Origin: Dongia rigui
GTDB taxonomy: Bacteria; Pseudomonadota; Alphaproteobacteria; Dongiales; Dongiaceae
NCBI RefSeq assembly: GCF_034044635.1
Contig: NZ_JAXCLX010000001.1
Location: forward strand, 1 to 64,000
Reading direction: 5' to 3'
Length of the DNA: 64,000 bases
The translations under genes were made by a program, and so were the position numbers. Of this stretch, positions 32,753 through 43,436 are shown piece by piece; positions within the stretch are counted from its first letter, which is position 1, and each line of letters starts with the position of its first letter. Below the pieces are notes generated by a model that worked only from the letters and a program-made list of their open reading frames with translations, made no database searches and was not told where the DNA came from.

Positions 32753-33094
32753 TCAGGCAGCCTGGCTGGAGGCGACGCCCTTATCCTTCAAAAGCTGCTG
32801 CAACTCGCCGGACTCGTACATCTCGCGAATGATGTCGCAACCGCCGACGAACTCGCCCTTCACATAGAGCTGCGGAATGGTCGGCCAGTTGGTGAATTCC
32901 TTCACGCCCTGACGCAAGCTCGGGTCCTGCAGAATGTCGATGCCTTTGAACTTCACACCAAGATGGCTCAGCACCTGGACGACCGCAGCCGAGAAGCCGC
33001 ACTGCGGGAAAACAGGTGTGCCCTTCATGTAGAGCACCACATCGTTGCTGCCGATGTCGTCGCGGATACGGTCGAAAACGGGGTTGTCACTCAT
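32753..33094 (-). CDS. grxD: Monothiol glutaredoxin (Grx4 family)
   Basis: A 113-residue monothiol glutaredoxin with the CGFS active site (C32 in FPQCGFSAAVV), a WPTIPQLYVKGEFVGGCDI glutathione/cis-Pro segment and a helical C-terminus. CGFS glutaredoxins carry [2Fe-2S] clusters with glutathione and partner with BolA proteins in iron homeostasis and Fe-S trafficking. bolA lies just upstream here, separated by rarD. The length is standard. Confidence 0.96.
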   Translation of the reverse strand: MSDNPVFDRIRDDIGSNDVVLYMKGTPVFPQCGFSAAVVQVLSHLGVKFKGIDILQDPSLRQGVKEFTNWPTIPQLYVKGEFVGGCDIIREMYESGELQQLLKDKGVASSQAA

Positions 33095-33148
33095 GGCGTC
33101 AAATCCTTTCTGCCTATGCCCGCGATATGGCGGCTGTCAGTTGGAAAG

Positions 33149-34075
33149 TCAATTGTCGAGACCGAGCACAGGTTCGGCCGTTCGATGGGCATTCTGCCGC
33201 CGACGCAGCCAAGGCGCCAGCGAGAAGACCGCAAGGCCGACCCAAATTGCTGCAAAGGTCAGGCCGTGAATCAAGGTAAACGGCTCGCCATAGGCCAAAA
33301 CTGCCAGGCTCACCTGCACCGTGGGGTTGAGATACTGCATGAGACCCAGCGAGGTGAGGTCGAGGCGATTGGCCGCACCGGCAAAAAACAACAGGGGAAT
33401 TGTGGTTATGACCCCTAGCCCAATGATGAGACTTTGGTCGTGCCTGGAGCCCATGAGGAAATGCCCCTGCCCGGTCTTCTCAAGCCACAGGGCGTGGGCG
33501 AGGGCAAAGGGGACCAGCAACGCGGTCTCGGTGAACAGGGCAAGCATGGCCGGGAGGCGCAGCATCTTTCGGCACAGACCATAGATGGCAAAGGTCCCAG
33601 CCAGAGACAAGGCGATCCATGGCAGGCGGCCGAAGGCGAATGTCGTCATCGCCACACCGATCGCAACGATGATCAGCCCGCCAAACTGGATGCGCGTCAT
33701 GCGCTCCTTGAAGACCAGGACACCCAGCGTCACGCTGAGCAGCGGGCAGATGAAGTAGCCAAGGCCTGCTTCCAGCGCCTGACCGCTTGCCACCGCCCAA
33801 ATGAAGATGAGCCAGTTCGCCGCCAGGAACAGTGACGAAATGAAGAGGCCCGCCAGCTTGCGCCGGTTTCGGAACAACAAGGATATCTCGCTACGCCGCA
33901 CCAGAAACGCTGTGCCAAACGCCGTCAGCACCAGCGACCAGATAATCCGGTGATCCAGCACTTCCGGCGGCGACATGAAGGCCGTCGCATGGAAGTAGAG
34001 GGACATCAACCCCCAGCTGAGATAAGCGGCCGCAGCAAAGCCGAGCCCCGCGCGATAGGCGGGATGACGCGACAT
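33149..34075 (-). CDS. rarD: EamA-family transporter RarD
   Basis: A 308-residue inner-membrane protein with about ten hydrophobic helices and two EamA repeats. The opening GLGFAAAAYLSWGLMSLYFH and the conserved EVLDHRIIWSLVL are diagnostic of RarD (chloramphenicol-sensitive protein). It is predicted to be a drug/metabolite-superfamily exporter or importer of unknown substrate. It lies between bolA and grxD, two genes that are usually adjacent, on the same strand. Confidence 0.93.
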   Translation of the reverse strand: MSRHPAYRAGLGFAAAAYLSWGLMSLYFHATAFMSPPEVLDHRIIWSLVLTAFGTAFLVRRSEISLLFRNRRKLAGLFISSLFLAANWLIFIWAVASGQALEAGLGYFICPLLSVTLGVLVFKERMTRIQFGGLIIVAIGVAMTTFAFGRLPWIALSLAGTFAIYGLCRKMLRLPAMLALFTETALLVPFALAHALWLEKTGQGHFLMGSRHDQSLIIGLGVITTIPLLFFAGAANRLDLTSLGLMQYLNPTVQVSLAVLAYGEPFTLIHGLTFAAIWVGLAVFSLAPWLRRRQNAHRTAEPVLGLDN

Positions 34076-34098
34076 GATCCGCGGCCGTTCGTCTGTCT

Positions 34099-34335
34099 TT
34101 AGGCTGCAGGGGCCGAGGTCTGCAATGCAAGCGCGTGCAACTCGTCACCCATCTTGCCACGCAAAGCGGCGTAGACGATCTGATGCTGCTGAACGCGAGA
34201 CTTGCCGACAAAGGCGGAAGAGACGACCTGCGCGGCGTAGTGATCGCCGTCGCCGCGCAGATCCTCGATATTCACTTCCGCATCGGGCAAGGCTTCCTTG
34301 ATGAGGCGGGCAATTTCGCTGGCTTCCATCGCCAT
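34099..34335 (-). CDS. BolA-family protein
   Basis: A 78-residue BolA/IbaG-type protein with a central GDGDHYAAQVVSSAFVGKSRVQQHQIVYAAL motif region, spanning the class's beta-turn helix and the conserved His used in cluster binding with monothiol glutaredoxins, and a C-terminal ELHALAL. It lies 18 bp downstream of purL, the conserved alphaproteobacterial arrangement. It functions with the nearby CGFS glutaredoxin GrxD in Fe-S sensing or transfer. Confidence 0.94.
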   Translation of the reverse strand: MAMEASEIARLIKEALPDAEVNIEDLRGDGDHYAAQVVSSAFVGKSRVQQHQIVYAALRGKMGDELHALALQTSAPAA

Positions 34336-34353
34336 GGCAGTGCACTCCGTTCT

Positions 34354-36551
<2,198 letters not shown>

Positions 36552-36555
<4 letters not shown>

Positions 36556-37241
36556 GACACGGCCTCCACCAGGCTGTGGAACAAAGCCTTGCCGTCGGTC
36601 GACCCGTGGATCGGCTCGATCGCGTTCTCAGGATGTGGCATCAGCCCCAGCACGTTGCGTTGTTTATTGAGGATGCCCGCGATGTGGCGGGTCGACCCGT
36701 TGGGATTGTAGTTGGCATCGAGACGCCCTTCCGGACCGCAATAGCGGAAAGCGATGCGATCTTCGGCCTCCAGCTCATCCAGCGTCTTCGGATCGGCGAA
36801 GTAATTGCCGTCGTGATGGGCAACCGGCACGGACAGCACTTGGCCCTTCTTGTAACCGGCGGTGAAGCGCGAGTTCGACGTCTCGACGCGCAGGCCCACA
36901 TTGCGACAGACGAACTTCAAATTCGCGTTGCGCAGCAGGACACCGGGCAGCAGGCCGGCCTCGGTGATGATCTGGAATCCGTTGCAGATGCCGATGACGG
37001 CCATGCCCTGCTCGGACCGCGCCTTCACTTCGCGCAGGACCGGCGAATTGGCGGCAATGGCGCCGCAGCGCAGATAGTCGCCATAGGAGAAGCCGCCAGG
37101 CACGAGCACCAGATCGACCTTGGGGAGTGAGGTGTCGCGATGCCAGACCATGATCGGCTCGCGCCCGATGGCCTGGGTCAGCGCCGCCTTGGCGTCATTC
37201 TCGCGATTGGAGCCGGGGAATACGACGATCGCTGCCTTCAT
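36552..37241 (-). CDS. purQ: Phosphoribosylformylglycinamidine synthase, glutaminase subunit
   Basis: A 229-residue class I glutamine amidotransferase. The nucleophile Cys is in IGICNGFQI, and the catalytic His and Glu are in the C-terminal [11 protein letters not shown]. The N-terminal [14 protein letters not shown] is PurQ-specific. It overlaps purL by 4 nt and begins 3 bp after purS, so purS-purQ-purL form one coupled unit. Confidence 0.97.
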
Positions 37242-37244
37242 GGC

Positions 37245-37487
37245 TCAGTCCACCAGATCGATGGTGTAATTCTCGATGACGGTGTTGGCGAGCAACTTGC
37301 CGCACATCTGATCAACCGCGGCCTTCGCCTTCGCCTTGTCGCTCTCCTTGAGATCGACTTCGATGTATTTGCCCTGGCGGACATCATCGACGCTGTCGAA
37401 GCCCAGTGCGTGCAGCGCATTCGCGATAGCGCGCCCCTGCGGATCAAGGACACCTGATTTGAGGGTGATGTGAATGCGGGCCTTCAT
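37245..37487 (-). CDS. purS: Phosphoribosylformylglycinamidine synthase subunit PurS
   Basis: An 80-residue PurS, the small structural subunit that bridges PurL and PurQ. MKARIHITLKSGVLDPQGRA and the ALHALGFDSVDDVRQGKYIE segment are typical. It is followed by purQ with only 3 bp between. An 8-bp perfect hairpin separates it from purC upstream. Confidence 0.97.
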   Translation of the reverse strand: MKARIHITLKSGVLDPQGRAIANALHALGFDSVDDVRQGKYIEVDLKESDKAKAKAAVDQMCGKLLANTVIENYTIDLVD

Positions 37488-37531
37488 AACGCTCCCTTTA
37501 TCGAAAGAAAGTCAAACTAACTGAAACGAGA

Positions 37532-37552
37532 GGGGCGCCCAAAAGGCGCCCC
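37532..37552 (-). terminator. Intercistronic hairpin between purC and purS
   Basis: A perfect 8-bp stem GGGGCGCC/GGCGCCCC (37532-37539 with 37545-37552) with a 5-nt loop lies in the 87-bp space between the purC stop and the purS start. There is no strong T-run, so it is more likely an mRNA-processing or stability element than a full terminator. Confidence 0.6.
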
Positions 37553-37574
37553 GAAACTCCGGGCGAAACCGCCC

Positions 37575-38339
<765 letters not shown>

Positions 38340-38499
38340 GGGGTATCTCCAATTCTGCTCGACGACGCCAGAAAGACTCATGTCCGCCGCGCTGCCGAGA
38401 TTCGGCCATCTTCTAGCAGCATGGGCCGGCTAATACAATCATTGGAGCCGCCGCGATAGCGTCGTCCAAGGCAGCAGAAAATACATATATTACAATTAA

Positions 38500-39453
38500 T
38501 TACGCAGAGACCTGCGCTATGAGATGGGCAGCCAGCAGAATGGTGCCGATGGCGATCACCAAAACCGGTCCGGAAAGGGCCAGCCAGCGCCCCGTTTGCC
38601 CTCCCTCAGGCAGCCGGATAACGACCTGGTGCCGCAACAGAATGCTGGCAACACCCAGCCCCGCCAGGGTCAAACCCATTCCCAGGGCAATCGCCGTCGC
38701 CATGGCTATCCCTGCAAAAATCAGCCCATTTGCCATCGTGAACAGCAGGATCAGGATGGCCCCTGAGCACGGGACAAACCCAGCCGCCAGCGCCAGCAGG
38801 TTCCGCTGCCAGGTCGCGTTCCGGTCCATTTGCGCCGCGTGACCCGAGCAGCACGCATGCCCTGCCCCATGGTCATGCGCCCCGCCGTGAGGATGATGAT
38901 GCATATGTCCACCGCGCGCCCATTCGCGCAGCATCAGAAGGCCGATCGCAATGATCGCCCCATAACTAATGAGGCGCAGCCAGAAGAACTCGTTGGTGGG
39001 GGAAACAAGGCTGCGTGACAGGATCAGATGGGCAACACCGACGATGACGATCGCCCCCACGACATGGCTGAGGGCGATCCAGCTTGCCATGCCCACGCCG
39101 CGCCAGGGTTGGGCCTGCCGCCCCAGGAAATAGCCGATCACAACTGTCTTGCCGTGACCTGGACCCAAGGCGTGAAAGACGCCGTAAAGGAAAGCAATGA
39201 CCAAGCCGCTCCAGAGTGCGCCTTTGTCGTCGCCTTTCTTGATTGCCATCAGCCGATCATTGATCGCGCGATTGACATCGCGCTGCCAACCAACAAACGT
39301 CCGCCCGATCGTCGTTACCAACCCAGTCGAAACCCCAGCGGCCGCTGCACGCGGCTGCGCCGAAGTGAAAGGCGACGCGCCCTCTTCTGCCCGCGCCAAT
39401 GGCGCTGCCAGCAACGTGGCGATGAGGAACAGCAGAAAAGCACAGGTCTTCAT
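38500..39453 (-). CDS. NicO-family nickel/cobalt (or zinc) transporter
   Basis: A 317-residue membrane protein. A signal-like first helix is followed by a periplasmic stretch and about six further TM helices. The NicO signature HALGPGHGKTVVIGYFLG is present. A His/Cys-rich loop (HMHHHPHGGAHDHGAGH followed by ACCSGH) provides metal ligands. NicO proteins (RcnA, NicO, HoxN-like) move Ni(II)/Co(II). Here the gene is last in a Zur-headed unit, overlapping the DUF1007 stop by 4 nt, so zinc handling is the more likely role. Confidence 0.9.
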   Translation of the reverse strand: MKTCAFLLFLIATLLAAPLARAEEGASPFTSAQPRAAAAGVSTGLVTTIGRTFVGWQRDVNRAINDRLMAIKKGDDKGALWSGLVIAFLYGVFHALGPGHGKTVVIGYFLGRQAQPWRGVGMASWIALSHVVGAIVIVGVAHLILSRSLVSPTNEFFWLRLISYGAIIAIGLLMLREWARGGHMHHHPHGGAHDHGAGHACCSGHAAQMDRNATWQRNLLALAAGFVPCSGAILILLFTMANGLIFAGIAMATAIALGMGLTLAGLGVASILLRHQVVIRLPEGGQTGRWLALSGPVLVIAIGTILLAAHLIAQVSA

Positions 39454-40040
39454 GGGCAACCGATTGTGACAATTTGCGGGACAACAAAGCCGCCGAAATA
39501 GGCGTGTGCCGGATCGTCGGCCACATGCGCCTGGCAAGCGGCATCCCCGTCGATCGCCACCGGCGCCTTCTCGGCCAGCAGCACCTCGACGTAATATTCC
39601 TGGTCATAGATCGAGACGGCGAGCTTTTCCTGCCGGGGATCGACGGGATGTGGCAGCTGATAGGTCAGCCGAAACCGGACGGCCCCGTCGACGACGTCAG
39701 CCACGAAACCGGATGGCGCCATTTTTCCCAGGTCCTTGCCGTCCAGATAGATATAGGTGAAATAGCGAAAGGCTGCGAGGTTCGGCAAAGTACCTTCCTT
39801 CACCTGCTCACTCTCGGCGGCACTGAACTGCTTGTCGCCATCGGCGTCGAACTGCCCAAGCAGGTCTTCGGTAAAAATGTCATCGAAACGCCATTCAGTT
39901 TGCAACGACGTCACTTTGCCGTCGACAAAGGAAAAGGCGAGGCGGTTGTCGATGAAGACATGCGGGTGCGCTAGGGCGGCGTCGGGCCGAATGAGCAACA
40001 GCACGACGCTCGCCAGCAGTGATACCGAACGCCACCGCAT
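39450..40040 (-). CDS. DUF1007-family periplasmic protein
   Basis: A 196-residue exported protein. The signal peptide ends near DAALAHPHVF, placing HPHVF at the mature N-terminus, which could chelate metal through its two His. The DUF1007 pattern follows: VTSLQTEWRFDDIFTEDLL, FDADGDKQFSAAE (an EF-hand-like Asp loop) and FRYFTYIYLDGK. DUF1007 genes are nearly always paired with NicO-family transporters and are thought to be their periplasmic metal-handling partners. Coupled by TGATG (one base) to the gene upstream and by 4 nt to the NicO gene. Confidence 0.9.
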   Translation of the reverse strand: MRWRSVSLLASVVLLLIRPDAALAHPHVFIDNRLAFSFVDGKVTSLQTEWRFDDIFTEDLLGQFDADGDKQFSAAESEQVKEGTLPNLAAFRYFTYIYLDGKDLGKMAPSGFVADVVDGAVRFRLTYQLPHPVDPRQEKLAVSIYDQEYYVEVLLAEKAPVAIDGDAACQAHVADDPAHAYFGGFVVPQIVTIGCP

Positions 40041-40330
40041 CAGAAGCTGATATCGGGCGCCACCTGAAAAGCGCAATGGCACAACGGGCAAACAACCGTC
40101 TCGGTCGCATCGGCCGGCTTCACACCGCGCTTGATCGCGTCATCGAGCAGCAGCCGGGCATCGGCCAGCAGCTGCGTATGTGCCGATTGACCGCCACAGG
40201 CCAGCGACAGCGCCTCAAGATCGACAGGCGCCAAAGGCTCGGTGGACAGAGCCCAGGCGCGCACAACGCCTAACCCGGCAACAGAGACCATCGCCCCGGC
40301 CCCCAATAGAACCTTACGCCTTGATGGCAT
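40040..40330 (-). CDS. Small Tat-type exported protein with CPLC motif
   Basis: A 96-residue protein. The N-terminus MPSRRKVLLGAGAMVSVAGL is a twin-arginine-like signal (SRRKVLLG). The mature part is largely helical (LEALSLACGGQSAHTQLLAD) and ends VVCPLCHCAFQVAPDISF, with a Cys-X2-Cys-X-Cys cluster followed by a hydrophobic tail. One more Cys (ACGG) is upstream. It is translationally coupled to the DUF1007 gene and lies 36 bp after znuA in a Zur-type unit, so the Cys cluster is a candidate zinc or other metal site. No family is recognised. Confidence 0.78.
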   Translation of the reverse strand: MPSRRKVLLGAGAMVSVAGLGVVRAWALSTEPLAPVDLEALSLACGGQSAHTQLLADARLLLDDAIKRGVKPADATETVVCPLCHCAFQVAPDISF

Positions 40331-40366
40331 ACCCGACTCCGCAGCGCAGTGATAACCGGACGGACT

Positions 40367-41299
40367 TTACTTGAGAACCTTCAACAATTCAGCCGCATTA
40401 TAGCGATAAAGCGACAGCAGATCGGCGGCCGGCCCGCCAGGCGCCGAGAGTGCGTCGGAATGAAGGTCGCCGCCCACAACAGCCCCTGTATCGGCGGCCA
40501 GGCTTTCCACGAAGCGCGGATCATTCATATTCTCGATGAAGATCGCCTTGATATCGCCGCCTTTGATCTGCTCGACGATGTTCTTGAGATCCTGCGCCGA
40601 AGGCTCGGCTTCGGTGGACATGCCCTGGACGGCGACGAAGTCGATGCCATAGGCGCGACCGAAATATTGGAAGGCATCGTGGGAGGTCAGGATGCGTTTG
40701 TTTTCCGACGGCAAGCTGCCCAACGACGCCGAGAGTTCCGTATCCAACGCCCGGAAACGGGCCTTCAAATCCTCAGCGTTCTTTCTGAACGCGCCGGCCG
40801 ATTCGGGGGCCGCCTTGGCGAGGCCCGCTGCAATGTTGTCGATATAGGTCAGGACCAGCTTCGGGTCCTGAAAGGCATGCGGATCCGGCCCGCCATGATC
40901 GTGATCATGCGCGCCCTCGCCTTCCGCCGCAGGCTCTTCCGCCTCGGTCGACGCCAGAGGCTCGATACCGGTCGTCGCCTCGACGAGTTCGCCCTTGAAG
41001 GTCGAGGCATCGATCAGGCGGTCGAGCCAGGGCTCCAGCCCCAACCCATTGGCGACGAGCACTCTGGCGCCTGCCACGGCGCGTTGGCTTTCGGCCGTCG
41101 GCTCAAAGGCGTGCGCATCGGAATCCGGTCCGACCAAGGTGGTCAAGGCAATGGCATCGCCGCCAATATGCTGCGTGAGATCGCCAAGGATGCTGAAGGT
41201 GGCAACGACCGGCAACTTGCCGTCGGCTTCGGCGATGGCTGGAACCGACAACAACAGTCCAGCCGCCAAACCTGTCATTCGCAAAAGCCGATGCCACAT
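40367..41299 (-). CDS. znuA: Zinc ABC transporter substrate-binding protein (ZnuA family)
   Basis: A 310-residue cluster A-I metal-binding lipoprotein-type SBP with a Sec signal (LLLSVPAIAEADG). Metal-ligand segments are visible: GPDSDAHAFEPT, the His-rich charged loop GEGAHDHDHGGPDPHAF (zinc-specific feature of ZnuA), LTSHDAFQYFGRAYG and, near the C-terminus, VVGGDLHSDALS. GGAG precedes the ATG. No znuB or znuC is in the window. A textbook Zur operator lies 16 bp upstream of the start codon. Confidence 0.94.
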   Translation of the reverse strand: MWHRLLRMTGLAAGLLLSVPAIAEADGKLPVVATFSILGDLTQHIGGDAIALTTLVGPDSDAHAFEPTAESQRAVAGARVLVANGLGLEPWLDRLIDASTFKGELVEATTGIEPLASTEAEEPAAEGEGAHDHDHGGPDPHAFQDPKLVLTYIDNIAAGLAKAAPESAGAFRKNAEDLKARFRALDTELSASLGSLPSENKRILTSHDAFQYFGRAYGIDFVAVQGMSTEAEPSAQDLKNIVEQIKGGDIKAIFIENMNDPRFVESLAADTGAVVGGDLHSDALSAPGGPAADLLSLYRYNAAELLKVLK

Positions 41300-41314
41300 G
41301 AACCAACTCCAAAT

Positions 41315-41337
41315 GATACGTTATACTATAACATCTC
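41315..41337. promoter_or_regulatory. Zur operator controlling the znuA cassette
   Basis: A 23-bp near-palindrome centred on C41326: the half GATACGTTATA is followed by TATAACATCTC. It matches the alphaproteobacterial Zur consensus (GAAATGTTATAnTATAACATTTC) at almost every core position, including GTTATAnTATAAC. It is immediately upstream of znuA. Zur binding with zinc should repress the unit when zinc is plentiful. Confidence 0.9.
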
Positions 41338-41379
41338 TAGATTGAGCCGCAGTCGTGCGCAAGCGCTAAATCCTCTGCT

Positions 41380-42129
41380 TCAACGTAAATCGATGTCGAC
41401 CCAGCCCTGGCTTTCCGGCCGCCCGCCGAGGAACCGCCAGACCGGCGCCCGGTCCGAATGATTGACCGACGGCAAAGCGATCAGGGACGAAGACACCGTC
41501 CCGAAGCCCGTGTTCGAAACGACATACATGGCATCGAACACGTCCCCGCTCGGCTCGTATTCGCGGGACTGCAATACCTTGGTCCACGCATCCCAATCAC
41601 CGGAGCCCGGATCCGGTAACGCGGCCTCACGCCAGCGCGGCAGAAAATGGCGCGTCCGGGCACTGCTCATGTCATTGAGGTCCATCGCCGTTATCATCGA
41701 CAGGCCAGGCAACAGGGCAATGGCCTCAATCTCCTGCCCCAGATTGCGCAGCCAATAGGCATGCGTGTTATCGGCAACGACCATGTTGAACGGGCGATAG
41801 GCGGCAGCATCAAGCTCCTGCAACATCGCGACCGCCGCTTCCGCATCGGCAAAATCGAGTGCATCCAGCACCAATTCGCCACGCGAGCGCTTGCCGGCCT
41901 GCGGCCCCAGCGTGTCCCGGCGGTTGAGGATACCAGCCACGACGCCGAAATCGTTGATGCCGAGCCAGGAACCGCCGGCAAGGACGTCTTTGCCGGCAAC
42001 CACTTCCGGCCGGTCGGACCAATGGCGCGCTGGTGGCGCCCAAGGACGCTCATGCATTTCATCACGGTTGCTGGCAATGAGGATCGGCCAGTCATGGTCC
42101 GGTCGGGAGAGAATGATAACGCTGCACAT
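41380..42129 (-). CDS. NRDE-family protein (TANGO2-like)
   Basis: A 249-residue protein of the NRDE/TANGO2 family. MCSVIILSRPDHDWPILIASNRDE contains the Cys2 and NRDE signature, an Ntn-hydrolase-like start. ARHWSDRPEVVAGKDVLAGGSW and FGVVAGILNRR follow, both conserved. TANGO2 proteins have been linked to haem and acyl-CoA handling, but the bacterial role is unresolved. The start is the Met that makes Cys the second residue. It lies between the Zur box and the ATPase zeta gene. Confidence 0.9.
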   Translation of the reverse strand: MCSVIILSRPDHDWPILIASNRDEMHERPWAPPARHWSDRPEVVAGKDVLAGGSWLGINDFGVVAGILNRRDTLGPQAGKRSRGELVLDALDFADAEAAVAMLQELDAAAYRPFNMVVADNTHAYWLRNLGQEIEAIALLPGLSMITAMDLNDMSSARTRHFLPRWREAALPDPGSGDWDAWTKVLQSREYEPSGDVFDAMYVVSNTGFGTVSSSLIALPSVNHSDRAPVWRFLGGRPESQGWVDIDLR

Positions 42130-42266
42130 ATGTCCCAACCGGCTGAAAAGCTTGAAAGTTATAGAAGACCTAAACTGCCCCTATTAGACTTGACGGAAGC
42201 GCGGCGGCCAACCATTTTTCCACCAAGCTAAGCTGCTTTCTGAACCAGTCAAAGGATTGCAAGGTT

Positions 42267-42596
42267 ATGACCACTTTCGACGAGCGCGAATCCGCCTTCG
42301 AGAACAAGTTCAAGCATGACAAGGAGTTGGAGTTCAAAGTGAACAGCCGCCGTAACAAGCTGCTGGGTCTTTGGGCGGCCAAGCTCCTCGGCTTCGATGG
42401 CGTCGAAGCGGAGACTTATGCCAAGGAAGTCGTCGCGTCGGATTTCGTCGAGGCTGGTGACCATGACGTCCTGAAGAAGGTCCTTGCCGACTTCCAGGCC
42501 AAGAACGTCGATATCAGCGAGCATCGCCTCAGGAAGCAAATGGACGAATTGCTGGCGACTGCCAAGCAGCAGATCATGACGGAAGTGAAGATCTGA
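42267..42596 (+). CDS. F1-ATPase inhibitor zeta subunit (DUF1476)
   Basis: A 109-residue helical protein. TTFDERESAFENKFKHDKEL at the N-terminus is the inhibitory segment of alphaproteobacterial zeta subunits, which block ATP hydrolysis by the F1FO synthase. LGLWAAKLLGFDGVEAETYAKEVVASDFVEAG is the DUF1476 core. In many alphaproteobacteria this gene sits between purB and purC, and here it is close to purB. Confidence 0.94.
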   Translation: MTTFDERESAFENKFKHDKELEFKVNSRRNKLLGLWAAKLLGFDGVEAETYAKEVVASDFVEAGDHDVLKKVLADFQAKNVDISEHRLRKQMDELLATAKQQIMTEVKI

Positions 42597-42602
42597 TTGC
42601 TC

Positions 42603-43436
42603 TCAGAAGTGGCGGATCAACACGGCCACTTCCCGATCGATGTCGAAATTGCAGCGGCGATAGAGCTCTATCGCCGCTGTATTTTTATCGACGACCGTGA
42701 GCGTCATCGGCGCGTCGTTTTCGGCTTGCCTCACCAGGCAGCGCCGCGCCTCGTCCATCACCATCTGGCCGATGCGACGGCCCTTCTGGTCTCCGGCGCG
42801 CACCACGGCGTTGATATAGGTGTTCGGCTCGGTATAGCGCAGCAAGCCGATCCCTTTGCCGTTCTCGATCAGGATCCGCGCCTTTATCCCTGACTGCTGC
42901 AGGTAACGACGAATCTCCTCGGGCTTGGGGACAAAGGCACCAGGCACGTCGGCAAAACCTGTCGTCAACACATCGATATAAACATCGGCCCAGTCGGGCC
43001 AGGCATCATGCCAGGCAGCACCGGGCGGCAACGGCAGATCCGGCCCCCATGCCGGATTCCGGCAACTCATATCGTAATCGCTGTAGTAATGGCGGTAACC
43101 CGCGGCCTCGATGGCCGCCCGGTGTGGTTGCCAGATAGGCGTCATCGCCAATTCGTTCGACCTCGCCCCCAGTTTGGTGGCGCGTGCGGCGAGTTCGGCT
43201 AGCAAATCGGTCGCCAGCGAACCATTCATCCTGCCGTCGGCCAGCCCCACCACTTCGAAGGGCACAACACCGTTCACACCGATGATCGTATCGAGGATGA
43301 CCGCCACCACGCCGCGCTCGCGCCAGTCGATGATGGCTGCCGGTCCGGAATTCAAGCGCGCCAAAATACGCGGCGCATCTGTCTCAGGGACCGGATGCGC
43401 CGCGCAAAAGCCAATCAGCGTATCAAGAGTGACCAA
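42603..43436 (-). CDS. GNAT-family N-acetyltransferase
   Basis: About 277 residues. The C-terminal ~130 residues form a GNAT domain: YINAVVRAGDQKGRRIGQMVMDE (a variant of the acetyl-CoA R/Q-x-x-G-x-G/A loop), then LTVVDKNTAAIELYRRCNF, the classic final strand/helix of the fold. The N-terminal half is a degenerate second GNAT-like repeat. There is no ATG near the beginning of homology; candidate TTG starts are at 43436 and 43481, both overlapping the purB 3' end. Substrate unknown. It is probably co-transcribed with purB. Confidence 0.78.
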   Translation of the reverse strand: MVTLDTLIGFCAAHPVPETDAPRILARLNSGPAAIIDWRERGVVAVILDTIIGVNGVVPFEVVGLADGRMNGSLATDLLAELAARATKLGARSNELAMTPIWQPHRAAIEAAGYRHYYSDYDMSCRNPAWGPDLPLPPGAAWHDAWPDWADVYIDVLTTGFADVPGAFVPKPEEIRRYLQQSGIKARILIENGKGIGLLRYTEPNTYINAVVRAGDQKGRRIGQMVMDEARRCLVRQAENDAPMTLTVVDKNTAAIELYRRCNFDIDREVAVLIRHF

